Source: Clostridiales bacterium (GTDB taxonomy: Bacteria > Bacillota > Clostridia > Christensenellales > CAG-138). Taken from it: DNA of 18,222 nucleotides. The notes under the pieces were generated by a model. It made no database searches. It worked only from the letters and a program-made list of their open reading frames with translations, and was not told where the DNA came from. Shown here in pieces: positions 15,634-18,222 of the stretch (its first letter is position 1; every line of letters starts with the position of its first letter). Location: positions 1 to 18,222 of the forward strand of contig JAISXK010000081.1 of NCBI GenBank assembly GCA_031270585.1. The letters are read 5' to 3'. Position numbers and translations under genes: made by a program.

Positions 15634-16106
15634 ACGGTTTTTGCAGCCCAAAGGCCCGAGTGGCCGCCGCTTTTTTCAAGTAGGCGTATGTTTTCTATGG
15701 CCATGCTGCGGTCTATCGCCTTGCACATATCATACACCGTCAGCGCCGCCACGGACGCCGCAGTGAGCGCTTCCATCTCTATGCCGGTTTTGTACGTGGT
15801 ATGCGCAAAAGCCACAATGCGGAGACAATCCGGCGGTTGGGGCGTGATGTCGATGGTTACGCTGTCTATGGGGATGGGGTGGCAAAGCGGTATCAGCGCC
15901 GCAGTTTGTTTGGCGGCCAATATGCCGGCTATGCGCGCGGCGGCTATGGCGTCCCCTTTTTTGAGCGTGCCATTTTGCAGCGCATCCAGCGTGGCGGGCC
16001 GCATGCGCATAGTGGCGCAGGCCGTGGCGGCGCGTGCGGTGACGGCCTTATCGCCCACGTTTACCATATACGCTTCGCCTTTGTCGTTGAGGTGTGTAAA
16101 CTCCAT
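15630..16106 (-). CDS. moaC: Cyclic pyranopterin monophosphate synthase MoaC
   Basis: Second step of molybdenum cofactor synthesis, turning the MoaA product into cyclic pyranopterin monophosphate. It has 158 residues, usual length. Diagnostic motifs are LIPLCHPIPI (71-80), KTGIEMEALTAASVAALTVY (106-125) and DMCKAIDRSM (126-135), with the catalytic Asp and Lys expected at 126 and 129. The start at 16106 has GGAGG 4 nt upstream on the - strand. It is first in the moaC-moaA-MOSC operon and is read from a strong divergent promoter at 16203-16231. No moaB/mog, moaD, moaE, moeA or mobA gene is visible here, so the rest of the pathway must be elsewhere if it is complete. Confidence 0.95.
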   Translation of the reverse strand: MEFTHLNDKGEAYMVNVGDKAVTARAATACATMRMRPATLDALQNGTLKKGDAIAAARIAGILAAKQTAALIPLCHPIPIDSVTIDITPQPPDCLRIVAFAHTTYKTGIEMEALTAASVAALTVYDMCKAIDRSMAIENIRLLEKSGGHSGLWAAKTV

Positions 16107-16135
16107 ACTGCCTCCGCATGGTCAACGCGCGCTAT

Positions 16136-16156
16136 GCCTGGGCGGTTTTGCCAGGC
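16136..16156 (-). promoter_or_regulatory. Hairpin in the moaC 5' leader
   Basis: GCCTGG and CCAGGC (16136-16141 with 16151-16156) form a perfect 6-bp stem with a 9-nt loop inside the predicted leader of about 90 nt. Next to it the - strand reads AGGCATAGCGCG (16139-16128), one base off the 12-mer found at other gene ends. I looked for the known Moco RNA motif and did not see its conserved parts. Confidence 0.3.
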
Positions 16157-16202
16157 AAACCACGGTTTGAGCGAGTGATTTTTAAAACACAATCCATTTT
16201 AC

Positions 16203-16231
16203 AGTATAACGCCTTGCTCTGTGTTTGGCAA
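16203..16231 (-). promoter_or_regulatory. Sigma-A-type promoter for moaC-moaA-MOSC
   Basis: Read on the - strand: TTGCCA (-35, at 16231-16226), a 17-nt spacer and TATACT (-10, at 16208-16203), each five of six matches to consensus. Transcription should start near 16196. It lies back to back with the pyrH promoter in the 219-nt divergent gap. Confidence 0.75.
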
Positions 16232-16272
16232 ATGGTTTGAGCCCCTTGGGCATAAGACATAAGGCTTTTCTA

Positions 16273-16301
16273 TTGTTCGGGATACTATGTTCTGCTATAA
16301 T
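16273..16301 (+). promoter_or_regulatory. Sigma-A-type promoter for pyrH-frr
   Basis: TTGTTC (-35, 16273-16278), a 17-nt spacer and a perfect TATAAT (16296-16301) preceded by TG one base away (extended -10). Transcription should start near 16308, which leaves a very short leader before the ribosome binding site at 16313-16320. It gives pyrH its own promoter now that tsf is separated from it by the moa operon. Confidence 0.8.
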
Positions 16302-16325
16302 GGCAACAGATTGGGAGGGGTGTAT

Positions 16326-17021
16326 ATGTATACGCGGGTATTGCTAAAATTGAGCGGCGGAGCGCTCGGCACGAAAGATGAACTCATCAGCGGCGAAATG
16401 CTGTGCGGCGTGGCCGGTCAATTGATGGCGCTGCAGGCTATGGGGGTAAAAGTCGGCGTGGTGTTGGGCGGCGGCAACATCCTGCGCGGGCGCGCGGCTA
16501 AAACCATGCAGCGCAACCGTGCGGATCAATTAGGCATGCTTGCTACCGTCATCAACGCCCTTGCCCTGCAAGATACCTTGCTGAACATGAGGGCCGGATG
16601 CACCGTGCTTTCGGCGGTTGAAATGCCGCGTTTTTGCGATACATACACCTACCGGGGGTTGGAGGCCGCGCTGGAAGCGGATAAAATCGTCATATTCGCG
16701 GCAGGCACGGGGCATCCGTTTTTTAGCACCGATACCACGGCCGCGCTGCGCGCGGCACAGATGGGCGCCGAGATTATGCTGCTTGCCAAGAACATCGACG
16801 GCGTGTATTCCGCCGATCCCAAACTTGACCCAAACGCCATACGTTACGATACGCTTACCCCGGAACAGGTTTTATCTGAACGGCTCAGGGCCACGGATCT
16901 TACCGCCATCACCCTTTGCGACGAGCGGAACATACCCATACTGGTGTTTGGCTTAAATGAAAAGGACGGCATTTTGCGCGCGGTAAAGGGCGAGCGCGTC
17001 GGCACGCTGATCAAGCGATAG
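16326..17021 (+). CDS. pyrH: UMP kinase
   Basis: Amino-acid-kinase-fold UMP kinase (UMP to UDP), 231 residues. Seen motifs are VLLKLSGGAL (5-14), VVLGGGNILRG (45-55), GMLATVINALALQD (70-83), AVEMPRFCDTYTYRGLEAAL (97-116), the phosphate loop GTGHPFFSTDTTA (127-139) and NIDGVYSADP (156-165). Two positions differ from the usual family sequence: LKLSGE reads LKLSGG, and GTGNP reads GTGHP. The start at 16326 follows GGGAGGGG by 5 nt. An in-frame ATG at 16287 lies upstream of the -10 box and cannot be in this transcript. Because of its position before frr it is almost certainly PyrH rather than another kinase of the fold. Confidence 0.93.
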   Translation: MYTRVLLKLSGGALGTKDELISGEMLCGVAGQLMALQAMGVKVGVVLGGGNILRGRAAKTMQRNRADQLGMLATVINALALQDTLLNMRAGCTVLSAVEMPRFCDTYTYRGLEAALEADKIVIFAAGTGHPFFSTDTTAALRAAQMGAEIMLLAKNIDGVYSADPKLDPNAIRYDTLTPEQVLSERLRATDLTAITLCDERNIPILVFGLNEKDGILRAVKGERVGTLIKR

Positions 17022-17034
17022 CATAGATTTTAAC

Positions 17035-17063
17035 TTGTATGGCCGTGCGCTTTCGGGTAGAAT
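17035..17063 (+). promoter_or_regulatory. Possible promoter for frr
   Basis: TTGTAT (17035-17040), a 17-nt spacer and TAGAAT (17058-17063). The -10 is good and the -35 weak. The leader that would follow holds a 6-bp stem, ACGGCG/CGCCGT (17077-17082 with 17095-17100). frr could also be read through from pyrH. Confidence 0.45.
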
Positions 17064-17123
17064 GGTATAGGCGCTTACGGCGCGCGAACGATCACGCCGT
17101 TGATAGTATGAAGGAGGGTTCAT

Positions 17124-17681
17124 ATGGCTTACGAATTGGTTGATAAAGCCCGGGAAAAAATGCACAAAAGTATTTTCGTGCTGCAGCAAGAGCTAAGCGG
17201 TCTGCGCGCGGGCAGGGCAAATGCGCAGTTGCTTGACCGTATCATGGTCGACTATTACGGAACGCCCACGCCCATCAACCAAATGGGCAACATAGCCGCG
17301 CCCGAGCCCAGAGTGCTGACCATATCCGTGTGGGATCAAAAGGCCATCACCGCCGTGGAGAAGGCCATACAAAAATCCGATATCGGCATCAACCCCTCAA
17401 ACGACGGCAAGCTGATACGCCTTGTGTTCCCCGAACTTACCGAAGAGCGGCGCAAAGAACTCGTGAAGGTTGTGCGCAAAAAGGGTGAAGAAACCAAAGT
17501 CGCCGTGCGCTCCATTCGCAGGGACGCCAACGAGCAAATAAAAAAAGAGCGCAAAAACGGGTTCGTTACTGAAGACGACCAGAAACTGATGGAAGACCGG
17601 ATTCAAAAGCTGACGGATGACATCATCAAAGAGGTTGACGGTGTGATTGTCATAAAAGAGAAGGAGATACTCGAAGTTTGA
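17124..17681 (+). CDS. frr: Ribosome recycling factor
   Basis: Ribosome recycling factor, 185 residues, the standard length. With EF-G it splits the post-termination ribosome. The diagnostic stretch ELSGLRAGRANAQLLD (23-38), DYYGTPTPINQM (43-54) and GKLIRLVFPELTEERRKEL (95-113) are all present, and the long helical domain runs through the C-terminus. AAGGAGGG ending 5 nt before the ATG sets the start. The stop codon overlaps the TTG start of the small gene that follows (TTGA), so the two are translationally coupled. Confidence 0.97.
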   Translation: MAYELVDKAREKMHKSIFVLQQELSGLRAGRANAQLLDRIMVDYYGTPTPINQMGNIAAPEPRVLTISVWDQKAITAVEKAIQKSDIGINPSNDGKLIRLVFPELTEERRKELVKVVRKKGEETKVAVRSIRRDANEQIKKERKNGFVTEDDQKLMEDRIQKLTDDIIKEVDGVIVIKEKEILEV

Positions 17682-17878
17682 GCGTGGATGTACGCGGCTT
17701 TGCGCTGGATGAAGCCGTAACGCTGTTGCAACGGCAGGGGTATGGCGTGACGACGCAAGAGGTGCGCAGCAAAAAGGGTCTGGAAGGAAATGAGCGCCGT
17801 GTTGTGCGGGTAAAGCTTTTTGAAGATAAAAAAGAAGCCGCGCTCACATACGCGCAGTTTAAAACGGCGGTTGAATAA
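17678..17878 (+). CDS. Small PASTA-like protein of unknown function
   Basis: A 66-residue protein read from TTG at 17678, which overlaps the frr stop by three bases. AAGGAG at 17661-17666 lies 11 nt upstream, and an in-frame GTG at 17684 is the fallback start. The opening VDVRGFALDEAVTLLQRQGY (3-22) resembles the start of a PASTA domain (conserved Gly, then a helix with LDEA..LL), and RVVRVKLF (41-48) looks like a closing strand. There is no signal peptide or membrane segment. Small PASTA-like genes between frr and uppS are, from memory, seen in other Clostridia, so the position may be conserved. The role is unknown, and a link to uppS and cell-wall precursors is speculation. Confidence 0.65.
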   Translation: MSVDVRGFALDEAVTLLQRQGYGVTTQEVRSKKGLEGNERRVVRVKLFEDKKEAALTYAQFKTAVE

Positions 17879-17894
17879 ATACGTATAAAGATAT

Positions 17895-17928
17895 AAGTAA
17901 AGCGCGCCGCCGCTTTGCTTATGTTTTT
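17895..17928 (+). terminator. Likely intrinsic terminator after the pyrH-frr block
   Basis: AAGTAAAGCG (17895-17904) pairs with CGCTTTGCTT (17911-17920) over 10 bp (one G-U) with a 6-nt loop, followed three bases later by five T residues (17924-17928). It lies 17 nt after the small gene's stop. Confidence 0.55.
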
Positions 17929-17998
17929 GGCACGCTATGCCAAAGCATAGTACGCCAATCTCAACGGGTAAACCGGGTTTAAGATTGGGTACTATGCT
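17926..17998 (+). repeat. Two adjacent stem-loops immediately upstream of uppS
   Basis: First, TTTGGCA/TGCCAAA (17926-17932 with 17938-17944), 7 bp with a CGCTA loop. Second, a long stem: AGCATAGTAC-(G)-CCAATCT (17944-17961) pairs with AGATTGG-GTACTATGCT (17982-17998), 17 bp with one bulged G and a 20-nt loop. The second ends 15 nt before the uppS ATG and shares edge sequences with the element before hslV. It could be a transcription or translation control element or a copy of a small palindromic repeat. Confidence 0.55.
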
Positions 17999-18013
17999 GA
18001 CGAAAGGCGAAAT

Positions 18014-18222
18014 ATGAAGCGATACACCGGGCAGGAGATAAAAAGCATGGGGCTTACCCTTGATCTGCCGCGCCATGTGGGCATTATTATGGATGGCAAC
18101 GGACGCTGGGCGAGCGCCAGGCTGATGCCGCGGCCCATGGGGCACAGGGCGGGCATGGACGCGCTTCGCGAAGTTATTCGCGTAAGCGCGAACCTGGGGC
18201 TGCAAGCGCTCACGCTGTATGC
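18014..18222 (+). CDS. uppS: Isoprenyl transferase / undecaprenyl diphosphate synthase (3' partial)
   Basis: N-terminal 69 residues of a cis-prenyltransferase; the rest lies beyond the window. UppS adds isopentenyl units to farnesyl diphosphate to make the C55 lipid carrier for peptidoglycan and surface glycans. Diagnostic motifs are HVGIIMDGNGRWA (21-33), whose Asp27 corresponds to the catalytic Asp26 of the E. coli enzyme, and later GHRAGMDALREVI and LGLQALTLY. The ATG at 18014 has AAAGG 6 nt upstream. A second ATG at 18047 has AGGAG 9 nt upstream and would start 11 residues later; the first gives a more typical spacing to the catalytic motif. Position after frr is standard. Confidence 0.93.
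   Translation, partial: MKRYTGQEIKSMGLTLDLPRHVGIIMDGNGRWASARLMPRPMGHRAGMDALREVIRVSANLGLQALTLY

Noticed and set aside
16107..16202. Moco riboswitch in the moaC leader
   Set aside because: Only a 6-bp hairpin is evident; the conserved parts of the known Moco RNA motif were not found by eye. A covariance search would be decisive.
16287..16325. Earlier pyrH start at ATG 16287
   Set aside because: It lies upstream of the TATAAT box and so would not be in the transcript from that promoter; 16326 has a strong ribosome binding site.
1..18222. Transposons, CRISPR arrays, rRNA or tRNA genes, phage or defence genes
   Set aside because: None seen on either strand; every long frame with recognisable features belongs to the genes listed.

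Overview
The window looks like a stretch of chromosome from a Bacillota bacterium of the class Clostridia. It is GC-rich by eye, with strong AGGAGG-type ribosome binding sites, some TTG starts, and the gene order yifB - dprA - topA - trmFO - hslV - hslU - rpsB - tsf - (pyrH - frr - uppS) that is typical of Clostridia and Bacilli. I cannot place it below class; a Christensenellales-like or other uncultured clostridial lineage is only a guess. Fifteen genes are supported: twelve on the + strand and three on the - strand. The first (glycosyltransferase) and the last (uppS) run off the window.

Layout. Positions 1-3866 carry a cell-surface glycosylation pair: a very large membrane protein that fuses two GT-C glycosyltransferase modules, then a GtrA-type small membrane protein 3 nt downstream. 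Positions 3940-10165 carry DNA and RNA maintenance genes: the YifB/ComM AAA+ ATPase, DprA, topoisomerase I (TTG start at 6766) and TrmFO (overlapping topA). Positions 10292-12320 encode the HslV/HslU protease. Positions 12511-14218 encode ribosomal protein S2 and EF-Ts behind a clear promoter. Positions 14245-16106 hold a compact - strand operon, moaC-moaA-MOSC, for molybdenum cofactor work. It sits between tsf and pyrH, which are usually adjacent. Positions 16326-17878 hold pyrH, frr and a 66-residue PASTA-like small protein, and 18014 onward is the 5' end of uppS.

How the genes work together. S2, EF-Ts, UMP kinase and RRF form the familiar translation/UMP block, and UppS makes the undecaprenyl carrier used in wall and surface glycan synthesis. 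That carrier pathway links to the GtrA and GT-C proteins at the left end, which are expected to use polyprenyl-phosphate sugars. The moa operon has its own divergent promoter, back to back with the pyrH promoter.

The coding content is mostly conserved housekeeping, and I do not see a defence system, CRISPR array, transposon, rRNA or tRNA. The less ordinary signals are: (a) the dual GT-C fusion; (b) the absence of xerC and codY from their usual slots; (c) the inserted antisense moa operon; (d) a structured, poly-T-ended leader in front of topA; and (e) two intergenic hairpin elements, before hslV and before uppS, that resemble each other in sequence and share GCATAG/CTATGC-closed stems, with the 12-mer AAGCATAGCGCG recurring at other gene ends. 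No stretch longer than about 220 bases lacks a gene.
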